Positions 8,110 to 16,280 are shown, numbered from the stretch's first letter. The stretch is DNA of 64,000 nucleotides from Spartobacteria bacterium LR76 (GCA_003054655.1 QAYZ01000011.1:1-64000), one strand, 5' to 3'. Program-made: numbers and translations. Notes: generated by a model not told the origin, from the letters alone.

Positions 8110-8769
8110 GTGGATCACGCTTTCTGGCACGACAAATGGGCGACGAATGACATCGGCTTTCACGCGCCGATTCCGAATACCCACCTCGTCAGCTTCCTCG
8201 GCCAGCTCGCACCCGCTCCGGGCGCGCGCGTCTTTGTGCCGCTCTGCGGAAAGACGCTCGATATTCACTGGCTGCTGGCCGGCGGGTATCACGTCGTGGG
8301 GGCGGAGCTGAGCCGCGTCGCGGTCGAGCAGCTCTTCGCCGATCTGCGCGTCACGCCGCAGGTCACGCCCTGCGGGGCGCTCACCCGCTTTCACGCGCCG
8401 CGCCTCGACATCCTCCAGGGTGATATTTTTGAGGTGAGCGCGGAGACGCTCGGGCCGGTCGATCTCGTCTACGACCGAGCCGCTCTGGTGGCGCTGCCCG
8501 GCGATCTCCGCATGCGCTACGCCGCGCATCTCCGCGCCATCACGCAGCACGCGCCGCAGTTGCTCGTCTGCTTTCACTACGACCAGTCGCTCATGAGCGG
8601 CCCGCCGTTTTCCATCGGGGAAAAGGAGGTCGCCGCCCTCTATGGCGCGCACTACGCGACGGAGCGGCTCGAGTCCGTGGAGATCGCAGGCGGGCTGAAA
8701 GGCCTCTGCCCCGCCACCGAGGACGTCTGGGCGCTGCGCCGCAAAGCTGGCACGGCAGGAAGCCGTTAG
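8110..8769 (+). CDS. tpm: thiopurine S-methyltransferase family (TPMT) enzyme
   Basis: The 219-aa cytosolic product starts at GTG. The N-terminus MDHAFWHDKWATNDIGFH is the family signature (W-x2-KW-x3-xIGFH). The SAM-binding region is VFVPLCGKTLDIHWLLAGGYHVVGAELS, with the usual LCGK loop and acidic strand end. Family members transfer methyl groups from SAM to thiopurines, tellurite or selenium compounds. Length is typical of bacterial Tpm. The physiological substrate is not shown by the sequence. Confidence 0.9.
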   Translation: MDHAFWHDKWATNDIGFHAPIPNTHLVSFLGQLAPAPGARVFVPLCGKTLDIHWLLAGGYHVVGAELSRVAVEQLFADLRVTPQVTPCGALTRFHAPRLDILQGDIFEVSAETLGPVDLVYDRAALVALPGDLRMRYAAHLRAITQHAPQLLVCFHYDQSLMSGPPFSIGEKEVAALYGAHYATERLESVEIAGGLKGLCPATEDVWALRRKAGTAGSR

Positions 8770-9143
8770 GGCCGGCGTTCCCGCCAGCCTGCGAGACAGG
8801 CGGACTAGTCAATAGGCGCGGAAAAAACCCGCCGATCTGGCGCGGGAACGACGCACTCGAACCCTTCCTTTCGGCGAAAAGGAGCGGTTTTCCTCCTGAT
8901 AGCCCTCCCGGCCTCGTGTCAAGCCGCGACTGCCTTCCTCCTCGGGCGGAGGAGGGAATTTTGGGGAAATCCGGCAAAAAAGTGTTGCGAATTCCCAAAA
9001 GTGGAGCACCCTATGGCCTCAGAGTAAATTGTTCAGGTTCGTTGCGCGGTAGTTGTCAGGCGGGTTTATCCGATGATGATCGAAACCCGGTTCTCGGGAA
9101 CGGCTATGTGATCGTCAGTTATAGCTCCTAAATCCAAAATCAT
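8770..9143. other. 374-bp intergenic region upstream of the RRM gene
   Basis: No convincing gene is present; the open frames here have unnatural composition. It includes a short hairpin (GCCTG-CGAGA-CAGGC near 8787-8801) and must hold the promoter and 5' leader of the RRM gene. I can identify no riboswitch or clear promoter boxes. Confidence 0.5.
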
Positions 9144-9467
9144 ATGAAACTCTACGTCGGAAATCTCTCTTTCCAGTCCTCCAGTGCTGATCTCGAAGAA
9201 CTCTTCGAAGCTCACGGCCAGGTCGTCGACGCCGCCATCGTCATGGACAAGATGACCAACCGCTCGCGCGGCTTTGGTTTCGTCACCATGGGCAGCGCCG
9301 AGGAAGGCCAGGCTGCGATCAATGCCCTCAACGGCAAGCAGGTCGACGGCCGCGCCCTCACTGTCAACGAAGCTCGTCCTCGTGAAGACTTCGGCGGTGG
9401 CAACGGCGGTGGCAATCGCCGCTCCGGTGGCAACGACCGCGATCGTGGCGCCCGTCGCCGCTACTAA
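9144..9467 (+). CDS. RNA-binding protein with single RRM domain
   Basis: The 107-aa product is one RRM (residues 2-76) plus a Gly/Arg/Asn-rich tail ending GARRRY. RNP2 is LYVGNL (residues 3-8) and RNP1 is RGFGFVTM (residues 42-49), both with the aromatic residues that stack on RNA bases. Proteins of this layout in bacteria resemble cyanobacterial Rbp proteins, which bind single-stranded RNA, often in the cold. The tail may add non-specific RNA affinity. A terminator follows 30 bases downstream, so it is monocistronic. A second RRM gene lies at 62688. Confidence 0.93.
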   Translation: MKLYVGNLSFQSSSADLEELFEAHGQVVDAAIVMDKMTNRSRGFGFVTMGSAEEGQAAINALNGKQVDGRALTVNEARPREDFGGGNGGGNRRSGGNDRDRGARRRY

Positions 9468-9496
9468 GTAGCCTTCGCGCTCTCACTGTTTTTTCG

Positions 9497-9539
9497 AAAT
9501 CCCGGTTCGGAGTCCTCTCCGCGCCGGGATTTTCTTTTT
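9497..9539 (+). terminator. rho-independent terminator of the RRM gene
   Basis: The stem AAATCCCGG / CCGGGATTT encloses an 18-base loop and runs into a T-rich tract. It lies 30 bases after the RRM stop codon. Confidence 0.8.
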
Positions 9540-9647
9540 CCGGGCGGGGCGGGGCTGCTTTCTTCCCTTACGTAGCGAACCCGCTCCGGGCGGAAAAACC
9601 TCCCAGTACGAGATGCCGCCTCCCGTCTTTGCGTAGATATCTGCGAG

Positions 9648-9889
9648 CTACGCCGCCAGGGGGCCGTATCCTTCCAGCCAGAGCACGAACTCTGGAGAGT
9701 TAGGGTTATCGCCGCCGGGCCTGAGCGGCAGAATGATGCAATCTGCCCGACTGTCGAAAGGTGGAGGATGGTGCTCCTGCCGATCTCCGCAAAGTGCCGG
9801 TCGATCTCTTAAAGCGGCGTCTCTCTGGCTGCCGGTACGTCGCGCACATCACTGCGCTTCTGCTTCCCAGCCCCGCGCTGCGGGATATT
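9648..9889 (-). pseudogene. possible gene remnant upstream of nothing functional
   Basis: In a 422-bp gap, the minus strand has a frame ending CIILPLRPGGDNPNSPEF and then VLWLEGYGPLAA before a stop at 9648. This composition looks protein-like and recalls the C-terminus of phage-type DNA modification enzymes, whose tails contain NPxFVxWLxG. There is no intact start or upstream domain. It could be a degraded phage or methylase fragment. The call rests on a short stretch only. Confidence 0.25.
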
Positions 9890-10621
9890 TTAGCGAAGCC
9901 CAGCCGCCGGGCGAAACTCCAGCACGGCGTACAGCTCATCCGGGCAGACGAAGCGCACACTTACGGCGGCAAATCCCGCCGCCCGGGCCAGCGCGCCGTA
10001 CGTATCGAGGCTCTCCGGGTAGTCGTTGCCAAAGACGTGCTCTTTCACCGACTCCATGTCGGCGGGCGAAAGCTCCGACCACTTGGGCGAGACGACCTCC
10101 CACCAGCGCGAGAGCACGTCGCTGCGGGATTCCCCCGCGCGGCAGATCGGCTCGCAGACCAGGAGGCAGCCGCCCGGCTTCACGAGGCGGCGCAGTTCCG
10201 CGAGGAACCGCCCCTTGTCCTCCGGCGGCAGGTGATGCAGGGACAAGCCAATATACACAAAATCCACCGCCTCGCGCACTCCCGGCACGAGCGCAAAGAA
10301 ATCCGCCTGCGTGAACTCCGCCGCGCACCCGACCCGCCCGACATTCTCCCGTGCCAGCGCGAGCGCCACCGGCGAAATGTCGACGCCGTGGTACGAGGCC
10401 ACCGCATGCCGCCCGAGCACGTCGGCCATGTAGCTCGCATCGCCCGACCCCAGGTCGAGCACGGAAACCGCCCGCCCGCCGAAGCCGCCGAGCACGCGGT
10501 CCACCTCCGCATACGCCTCGCGATGGAAGAGGTAGTTCCGCTCGATCACGCGCCGGTAAATCCCCCACTGGTCGAAAAAACTGCGCACATTCTCGACATC
10601 CTCCCCCGCCTCGCTGCTCAT
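9890..10621 (-). CDS. class I SAM-dependent methyltransferase
   Basis: The product is 243 aa. Motif I is VSVLDLGSGDASYM near residue 55, motif II ends YHGVDISPVALALA, and the post-I/IV region contains FVYIGLSLHHLPPEDKGRFL then LVKPGGCLLV. This is the Methyltransf_12/25 type of small-molecule methyltransferase. The C-terminal part with a Trp-rich segment (SRWWEVVSPKWSEL) may form a substrate lid. The substrate is unknown. The gene is monocistronic and divergent from a small membrane protein. Confidence 0.85.
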   Translation of the reverse strand: MSSEAGEDVENVRSFFDQWGIYRRVIERNYLFHREAYAEVDRVLGGFGGRAVSVLDLGSGDASYMADVLGRHAVASYHGVDISPVALALARENVGRVGCAAEFTQADFFALVPGVREAVDFVYIGLSLHHLPPEDKGRFLAELRRLVKPGGCLLVCEPICRAGESRSDVLSRWWEVVSPKWSELSPADMESVKEHVFGNDYPESLDTYGALARAAGFAAVSVRFVCPDELYAVLEFRPAAGLR

Positions 10622-10821
10622 CGCCGCATGGCTACCACGCCGCGAGCCGGCTGTCTACTGTGCGCATTGGGCGAGGTTTCGCCCTTCGGACACTCATCTT
10701 TCGCAGGTCCTCAAATGATCGTGTATAGCCCCTCTAGCGTTCTCTCCGATTCTTGAAGCGAGAGAGGCAGATCGCTGATTCCAATCGTCTGCATTGGTCG
10801 GATGGTATTATCATTTCAGGA

Positions 10822-11151
10822 ATGAAATGGACGGTCCGAGTGGCTGGCGTTCTTGTGCTGGGTTGGTTCCTTCATGCCTGGATCGAACATAGCCGGACAG
10901 CGGTTTGGTCGGGTCACGCAATTTTTGGCGCGGTCACGGTCTATCTTTTGCTCTTTCTCCTCGCGACCTTCTCCACAGGCCACCTCTGCCGCTCTTTTGT
11001 CACTTTCACCCTTGTGGGATTCCCGCAGTTCATCCTTGCGGCATTGCAGCTTCTGGTCCTGCGAAATAACTGGCTGGAGTTTTCCGTCGTGGCTTTGGCG
11101 GTGCTGGTTTTCTCCTCATTTGTCGCCCGGGAATATTGGCGACGATCCTAG
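10822..11151 (+). CDS. hypothetical four-helix membrane protein
   Basis: The 109-aa product begins MKWTVRVAGVLVLGWFLHAW. It has hydrophobic segments near residues 6-22, 35-52, 60-80 and 85-101, and ends with a basic EYWRRS. An upstream start at 10753 would add 23 polar residues and is less likely. No family is recognised. It converges on the next gene with only 8 bases between stops. Confidence 0.6.
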   Translation: MKWTVRVAGVLVLGWFLHAWIEHSRTAVWSGHAIFGAVTVYLLLFLLATFSTGHLCRSFVTFTLVGFPQFILAALQLLVLRNNWLEFSVVALAVLVFSSFVAREYWRRS

Positions 11152-11159
11152 GCTGGTTC

Positions 11160-11861
11160 TTAGGAAATAGCCGGTTTCTTCCTTCCCGGACTACCGGAAA
11201 CAAAGCGCGCGGTGACGAGCTTTTGATTCTGCGGCGTGAACTCGATCCGCTCCACCGGGCGACGGAAGGTCGCGAGGAGGCCGGTCGGTCGCAGGGCGTG
11301 GCCGTTTGCCGGGACAAAGACGATCTGGGATTTTCCCGCTGGCTCGGGCGGGTGAATCGGCACGTATCCGGCGATGTGACCGGGGAAGTTTGGCTGTACG
11401 TAGTGGATACTCGCCTCAAACTTCCGCGCCACAGCCGAGAGCGGAATGTTTACCTCATAAATGGTGAATCCCCATCCCTTAGGCAGGCGTCCCTGTATTG
11501 GTGGGAGGTCTGCATAAGGATCCTCACCGATTTTCGTAGGGAAAGTTTTGCCGCCAACGGTCACCGTCGGAGTGCCGTAACGGTGTTCATACGCGGCAGC
11601 TCCGCCCTTCGGCAGCAGCACCGGGATATAGATCAAGACATGGGAATCCCGCACCTCCGGCCAGACGTCCTTTTGCTGCAGGAAGACATAGCGCCCCGAT
11701 ACAGAGGATTCATCGCGATCCACCGTGATAATGACATCCTCGGCGAGCATCGTGGTTAGCCGCTGCTCGGGGTCGACGACGATGGGGTTTGCGATGGCTG
11801 CGAAGAAGGGCAGCCCGAGGATAGACAGGATCGTGGTTTTCAGTGAGGGGATGCGTACCAT
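11160..11861 (-). CDS. secreted hypothetical protein
   Basis: A 233-aa protein with an N-terminal hydrophobic stretch (TTILSILGLPFFAAIANP) that acts as a signal peptide. The mature part is rich in beta strands and Pro/Gly, with two aromatic turns (LPKGWGFTIYEVNIPL, YVQPNFPGHIAGYVPIHPPEP) and no cysteine pairs. It is probably periplasmic. I do not recognise a family. Confidence 0.6.
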   Translation of the reverse strand: MVRIPSLKTTILSILGLPFFAAIANPIVVDPEQRLTTMLAEDVIITVDRDESSVSGRYVFLQQKDVWPEVRDSHVLIYIPVLLPKGGAAAYEHRYGTPTVTVGGKTFPTKIGEDPYADLPPIQGRLPKGWGFTIYEVNIPLSAVARKFEASIHYVQPNFPGHIAGYVPIHPPEPAGKSQIVFVPANGHALRPTGLLATFRRPVERIEFTPQNQKLVTARFVSGSPGRKKPAIS

Positions 11862-11927
11862 GTCCGGTTCAGTGTCGAACGAGGTGTACGGTGCCTTGGC
11901 GGGGCAGACGAGGAAAAGTGATTTTTA

Positions 11928-12428
11928 TTGAGCGGCTTGAGAGTGGCTGGCAGACCTTTGGTTGTGAATGTCCCTCTGGTTCTTGCGAATGTCGTCTGGC
12001 CTGCCTTGTATCTAAGCCAGAGATATTATTCCTGGTGGGCCATCGCCTTGGGCCTTGTGATTGAGACATTCGCTCTGCGCGTACTCCTCAAGCAGTCCCT
12101 GCCGAAGAGTTTCCTCATGGCCCTTGCCGCCAATGCCATTTCCGCGTTTGTCGGGGTCTGGGTCTTTGTCTGGATCGGGTTCGCGTGGGAGTACCTGCTC
12201 GCGTACACCGTTTACCAGATTATCCCCCTCGGAACGTTTAATCTTTTTGGCTGGCTCGCGACCACGATGCTCGCCGCAGCGTTCAGCACTTCCATCGAGT
12301 GGGCGGTCATCAGGTTTCTTTTTAGGATGCCGACAACGAGGAGGTTCGTCCTGCTGTTCTTTGGCGCGAACCTCATCACGGCAGGAATTGCTCTGGTTAC
12401 GCTGATCGTGAATCCGATAAAGTTCTGA
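11928..12428 (+). CDS. hypothetical membrane protein, about five helices
   Basis: The 166-aa product starts at TTG with the purine-rich GAGGAAAAG seven to fifteen bases upstream. Hydrophobic segments are near residues 12-30, 35-50, 60-85, 95-125 and 140-160. No motif is recognised. The strong Shine-Dalgarno-like sequence decides for the TTG start. Confidence 0.6.
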   Translation: MSGLRVAGRPLVVNVPLVLANVVWPALYLSQRYYSWWAIALGLVIETFALRVLLKQSLPKSFLMALAANAISAFVGVWVFVWIGFAWEYLLAYTVYQIIPLGTFNLFGWLATTMLAAAFSTSIEWAVIRFLFRMPTTRRFVLLFFGANLITAGIALVTLIVNPIKF

Positions 12429-12509
12429 GGAACCGGGACCGCGAAGCGGTGGAGCCGAGCTGTCCGCCTTCGATGAGAAGGAACAACCCTGGGCAGGAAT
12501 GACGCCCGC

Positions 12510-12733
12510 CTATTTCCCGAGGGCTGCCGAGACGATGAGCCCGATGCCGAAGAGCACCGCGAATCCGAAGAAGAAGACCGAGAGAAAACGGTGAAAGTAA
12601 ATCCGATCCTCGATATCCTGCGGGAGCCACATAAGCCCGAACCACTTGCGGCCAAGTTGCCCCGCCAGCCCTTGATGCCAAAGGTCACGCCGAACCAGAT
12701 CAAGCTCGCCCCAATGAGGTATCTGATGTCCAT
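12510..12733 (-). pseudogene. frameshifted small two-helix membrane protein gene
   Basis: The first part reads MDIRYLIGASLIWFGVTF and then GIKGWRG in one frame. Natural protein sequence then continues in another frame as QLGRKWFGLMWLPQDIEDR and onward through a second helix FFFGFAVLFGIGLIVSAALGK to a stop at 12510. Joined, this gives a 74-residue protein with two helices. The switch falls at or beside the four-C run at 12660-12663, as if one base were missing. It may be a sequencing error or a real disruption. Confidence 0.65.
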
Positions 12734-12873
12734 GGTGTAGCGGGTGGTGATTGTAAGGGATTCTTTCTACCGGCGAAAGCTGATCTTGCTTCCGACTCAA
12801 CGATCTTTCCCGTTTCTTCAAGAGGTTCCTGAACGATTGCAACGGGCGACGGTGGAGGCATAGAGTCTGGTTT

Positions 12874-13266
12874 ATGGCTAGAGTTTGGCCGACATGTTTG
12901 GTTGTGGGAAAGGCGTTTTCGCCGGCTCGCATCGTTTGGACGGGATCGCCCATGGTACGTGATGTTAATGAGCCGGGAGATATCGGAACCAAAGGGCGCT
13001 ATGTTGGCGTTCCTCTCCCGTACGGGAGCTGCACGATCGAGGTTTCGCATGGGCCTGGGGAGTGGAGCCTGCTAGGGGATATGCTGACGGCCCTGGAAGG
13101 AAACATCGCAAAACTCCGCGAGGCGGGCGGCACGGACATCAGCCTGACCTGCAATGTCTTCCACGATGGCCAATGCAACTTTGAGTTCTCCAACGAAGAG
13201 CTGATTCGTCTTTCCAAGCTCGGCGTGGGTCTGGCCGTTTCGTGTTATTCCGAAGCCGAGGAATGA
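12874..13266 (+). CDS. DUF4279-like protein
   Basis: The 130-aa cytosolic product shows alternating strands and helices. The segment GEWSLLGDMLTALEGNIAKLREAGG followed by LTCNVFHDGQCNFEFSNEELIRLSKLGVGLAVSCY fits DUF4279, where a late LSxExLxxLaxLGxxLxixxY pattern is typical. DUF4279 proteins are often found among immunity or accessory genes; no activity is established that I can rely on. It is 28 bases upstream of the kinase-like gene and may share its transcript. Family call is moderate. Confidence 0.6.
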   Translation: MARVWPTCLVVGKAFSPARIVWTGSPMVRDVNEPGDIGTKGRYVGVPLPYGSCTIEVSHGPGEWSLLGDMLTALEGNIAKLREAGGTDISLTCNVFHDGQCNFEFSNEELIRLSKLGVGLAVSCYSEAEE

Positions 13267-13294
13267 CGCAAGGAACCTGCTTTGACTATTCCTC

Positions 13295-13738
13295 ATGAAT
13301 CTGGTGATCTTTATGGGTATCCAAGCCACTGGAAAATCCACCTTTTTCCAGCAGCGGTTCGCCGAGACGCATGTCCGCATCAATCTTGACATGCTCAAGA
13401 CGCGGCATCGGGAAAACCTGATTTTCTCGGCCTGCCTTGAGGCGAAGGCTTTGACGGTGGTTGATAATACCAACCTCACCCGGGAGTTTCGCGCACGGTA
13501 TCTCACGGCTGCGCGGGGCGCGGGATACTCTGTGCACGGATACTTTTTCCGGTCGCGCATCGAAGAGGCATTGGCAAGGAACGCACTGCGAGGAGAGGGG
13601 ACCCGTTTGCCGGATCTGGCCCTGCGAGGTGCTGCAGGCCAGCTTGAGCTGCCCTCGTACTCGGAGGGATTCGACGAATTATCTTACGTGAGCATGGTTG
13701 GCGATGGCACTTTTCTCGTGGAGGCCTGGAGGAAATGA
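13295..13738 (+). CDS. P-loop kinase of the polynucleotide-kinase (AAA_33) type
   Basis: The 147-aa product has the Walker A motif GIQATGKST at residues 8-16, and VVDNTNLT at residues 55-62, where D-N-T-N is the signature of T4 Pnkp-like kinases. An arginine-rich lid (RSRIEEALARNALR) lies near residues 86-99. There is no phosphatase or ligase domain, so it is a stand-alone kinase unit. Substrate is not proven; 5'-OH RNA or DNA ends are the best guess from the DNTN motif. Its stop overlaps the ATG of the Thg1-like gene (ATGA), which indicates translational coupling. Confidence 0.85.
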   Translation: MNLVIFMGIQATGKSTFFQQRFAETHVRINLDMLKTRHRENLIFSACLEAKALTVVDNTNLTREFRARYLTAARGAGYSVHGYFFRSRIEEALARNALRGEGTRLPDLALRGAAGQLELPSYSEGFDELSYVSMVGDGTFLVEAWRK

Positions 13739-14526
13739 AGTTTGATGATCTCGATAAGAAGCTGCGCGTCTTTGAGACGTCGCACGACTGCTATGTCTTG
13801 CCGGGCATCTACATGGTAGCCAGGCTGGATGGCCGAGGCTTTACCCGGCTAGCGAGGGAGGTGCATCATTTTGAAGCGCCATTCGATACGCGCTTTCGCG
13901 ACTGCATGATCTTCACGACTGAGCACCTCATGAACTGCGGTTTCCGTGTGATCTATGGGTATACACAGAGCGACGAGATTTCGCTCCTCCTGCATCGGGA
14001 GGAAGGGTTGTTTCGCCGCAAGTTGCGCAAGCTGGTCTCCGTACTGGCCGGAGAGGCGAGCGCGGCGTTTTCCTCCAGGCTTGGCAGTATTGCCTGCCTC
14101 GATTGTCGGATCAGTCAACTCCCATCACCGGAGACAGTCGTTGAGTATTTCCGCTGGCGGCAGGAAGACGCGATGCGAAATGCGTTGAATGCCTATTGTT
14201 ACTGGACGCTCCGAAAGGAGTCCTTTTCCATGGAGAAAGCGACCACTGCGCTGCTGGGACTAGGCATAGCAGAGAAAAACGAATTGCTCTCCCAGAGAGG
14301 GATCGATTTTAACGAAACGCCCCTCTGGCAGAGGAGGGGTGTAGGTGTTTACTGGGATACAGTCCGGATGGAAGGACAGAACCGCCAGACCGGACTGCCG
14401 ACTCAGTATTCCCGCAGACGATTGAAGGTCGATCTCGATCTGCCGATGGGGGAAGAGTATGAGACGCTGCTTGAGAAGATGACGGCTGAGGCAAGCAAGA
14501 GTTTATCGTTTCCGCGAAGATCCTGA
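13735..14526 (+). CDS. Thg1-like 3'-to-5' nucleotidyltransferase (tRNA-His guanylyltransferase family)
   Basis: The 263-aa product matches Thg1/TLP length. Metal-binding residues are present: D32 in ARLDGRGFTRL, and D80-E81 in GYTQSDEISLLL, equivalent to D29, D76 and E77 of the human enzyme. The helical region with NALNAYCYWTLRK and KNELLSQRGIDFNETPLWQRRG also fits the family. Bacterial Thg1-like proteins add nucleotides in the 3'-to-5' direction, often repairing 5'-truncated tRNAs. The overlap with the kinase-like gene suggests that 5' ends are phosphorylated and then extended. The substrate here is inference. Confidence 0.93.
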   Translation: MKFDDLDKKLRVFETSHDCYVLPGIYMVARLDGRGFTRLAREVHHFEAPFDTRFRDCMIFTTEHLMNCGFRVIYGYTQSDEISLLLHREEGLFRRKLRKLVSVLAGEASAAFSSRLGSIACLDCRISQLPSPETVVEYFRWRQEDAMRNALNAYCYWTLRKESFSMEKATTALLGLGIAEKNELLSQRGIDFNETPLWQRRGVGVYWDTVRMEGQNRQTGLPTQYSRRRLKVDLDLPMGEEYETLLEKMTAEASKSLSFPRRS

Positions 14527-14540
14527 TCTAGATTTACTGC

Positions 14541-14933
14541 TTACCAGAGCAAGACGTTCAGCCCCTCCACCTTTTGGAAATGAGCGTCAGCGGTGGCGAC
14601 GGGTAGGCCGCATTGCAGGGCGGAGGCGGCGATCCAGATGTCATTTTGGGGAATCGGGGTGCCGTTCCGAGCCAAGCGAGCGGCGATCTGCCCGTAGAGG
14701 CGGGAGGTTTCCTCGTCGGTTCCGAGGACGTCGGCGGCGATCAGGAAGCGCTCGATCAGCGCAATGTTATCCCCGGCGCGGCTTGACTTGTATGCTCCGT
14801 AATAGAGTTCGCCGAGAGCGGCTTGAGGAATGAAAAGCTCGTCGAATGCTGAGAGCTTTTCGGACAATGCAGAGGAGTCCCGAAAATGACGTACGATGAC
14901 GCTGCTATCCAGCAGGACGCTATTTCCAGTCAT
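14541..14933 (-). CDS. vapC: PIN-domain RNase toxin (VapC family)
   Basis: The 130-aa product starts at the ATG at 14933 (MTGNSVLLDSSVIVRHFR). The PIN-domain acidic residues appear in VLLDSSVIV, in the central LGELYYGAY helix, and in PQNDIWIAASALQCGL followed by VATADAHF. VapC toxins are Mg-dependent endoribonucleases that cut tRNA or rRNA. The start overlaps the end of the upstream small gene, as is usual for antitoxin-toxin pairs. It converges on the Thg1-like gene with 14 bases between stops. Confidence 0.9.
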   Translation of the reverse strand: MTGNSVLLDSSVIVRHFRDSSALSEKLSAFDELFIPQAALGELYYGAYKSSRAGDNIALIERFLIAADVLGTDEETSRLYGQIAARLARNGTPIPQNDIWIAASALQCGLPVATADAHFQKVEGLNVLLW

Positions 14934-15180
14934 CCGGTGCGATGCGATTGGCTTCTTCGCGGACGGAGGTTTCAAAAGCGCGGCCTTCTTCCTCCCCCAG
15001 GCAACCTGCCGTCGCCTTGATGGCTGCGAGGCGTTCTTCCCGGCGGCGGGGGTTGAGGCGGCTGACGTAACGCGCCACCTCGACCAGCTTGGGGGCTGGC
15101 AGGGCTTCGAGATCCCTGACGATGGATTCCAATACGCTCACGATGCGGGAAAGAGTACCATCGGTGCGGACGTTTGACAA
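14920..15180 (-). CDS. antitoxin partner of the PIN toxin
   Basis: An 86-aa charged helical protein with a TTG start at 15180. The middle PAPKLVEVARYVSRLNPRRREERLAA could form a helix-loop-helix, and the acidic C-terminus ends RIAPDDWK, like antitoxin tails that block a PIN active site. It overlaps vapC by 14 bases and precedes it, the usual order. The exact start is uncertain since no ATG is present in this frame. Confidence 0.7.
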   Translation of the reverse strand: MSNVRTDGTLSRIVSVLESIVRDLEALPAPKLVEVARYVSRLNPRRREERLAAIKATAGCLGEEEGRAFETSVREEANRIAPDDWK

Positions 15181-15216
15181 TGTCGGCGGGCCGCGGCTGT
15201 CGGGTGCGTTTTTGCC

Positions 15217-16098
15217 CTACTCCACTGCCGCCTTGGCGCGTGATTTCCCTGGCTCGGCGCTGACGGCGGCTTCGCGTTGGAGTTGGGCGCGGCGGTTTTG
15301 GACGAAGGTGTTGTTGTCGCCGAAGGCGGCCCAGGGGCCTTGCGGGACGTCGGTGAACTCGACGAATTTCCAGTCGGTCACGTCGGTGTCGTTCATGCCG
15401 AGGAAGTCGCGGACGGCGGGCGAGACGTCGAGGCCCGCGCCTTTGTTCAGGTTGGGCTTGGGGCGTTCGTTGCCAAAGACGTACTGCCAGTGGTCGGTGC
15501 GGAACGGGCCGGCGTCCTCCCACTGGGCGTAGCAGACGCGGTCCTTGAACCGGATGGCGATCCAGCGGCCTTTGCATACGGATTCCTTCGGCCCCTTGAA
15601 CTCCTCGCTGAACCACGGGATGACGCTGGAGGCCTCGGGCTTGAGGCCTTGCGTGGTGACGTCGTTGTAGGGGAGGGCGACGTAAAAGGGGTTCTGGCGC
15701 GGGGTGAAGGCGGCGGGGGTGTAGGAGGGGGTGCGGGCGGATTTTTTCGGCGTGTCGGTGCCGCCGTAGTTGCGGGCCCATTGCGGGTCCCAGCAGCTTT
15801 TGTGGTTGGGGACGGGGTTGTTTTCCGTGGGGCGTTCACCGACCCAGAAGGTGGTGGTGACGATGGAGTACCGCCAGGGGTACTGGCGGGCGGTGTTCCC
15901 GGCGGTCGAGCGGGGAAAGAGGCTGAATCCTGCGAATCCGCCGCCGTTGCCATTGCGCTCGGGGTCCTTGCCGTTGCGGGGCTTGGGCTTTACGTCGCCC
16001 GTGGTGACGGGCGTGGCGTGGAGTTGGTGACCGGCAAAGATGGAGGCGAGGGAGGACAATCCGACTCCCAGCCAGCGGAGGAGTGCGTTCCTTTTCAT
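15217..16098 (-). CDS. secreted protein, possibly double-psi beta-barrel (RlpA/expansin-like)
   Basis: From the ATG at 16098 the product is 293 aa with a signal peptide (MKRNALLRWLGVGLSSLASI, cleavage near HATP). The C-terminal half contains GRWIAIRFKDRVCYAQWEDAG and then GAGLDVSPAVRDFLGM, with DWKFVEF afterwards. D-x-GP and GLDxSPA-x-LG motifs are typical of double-psi beta-barrel proteins of the RlpA/expansin type that act on peptidoglycan or polysaccharide. The fold assignment is inference. Confidence 0.7.
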   Translation of the reverse strand: MKRNALLRWLGVGLSSLASIFAGHQLHATPVTTGDVKPKPRNGKDPERNGNGGGFAGFSLFPRSTAGNTARQYPWRYSIVTTTFWVGERPTENNPVPNHKSCWDPQWARNYGGTDTPKKSARTPSYTPAAFTPRQNPFYVALPYNDVTTQGLKPEASSVIPWFSEEFKGPKESVCKGRWIAIRFKDRVCYAQWEDAGPFRTDHWQYVFGNERPKPNLNKGAGLDVSPAVRDFLGMNDTDVTDWKFVEFTDVPQGPWAAFGDNNTFVQNRRAQLQREAAVSAEPGKSRAKAAVE

Positions 16099-16280
16099 GG
16101 CTCGTCTGCGGGCCGGGGGTATCCGTTCCGGGGACCGGCCACTCTTTAACGTCGGGCCGGTTTGCGGGATGCGCAAGGGGAGAGGGGAGTTTTCAGTGGT
16201 TCAGTTTTCAGTTTTCAGACTCCGCGCGGCGGGGACGGCGAGGTGAGTTCGTGGGCGCGGCCTCGGGGAACGGAAGGATT

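Noticed and set aside
8791-8804. Shared 14-base motif GCGAGACAGGCGGA at 8791 and 16343
   Set aside because: A 14-base match is expected several times by chance in 64 kb; kept only as a side note.
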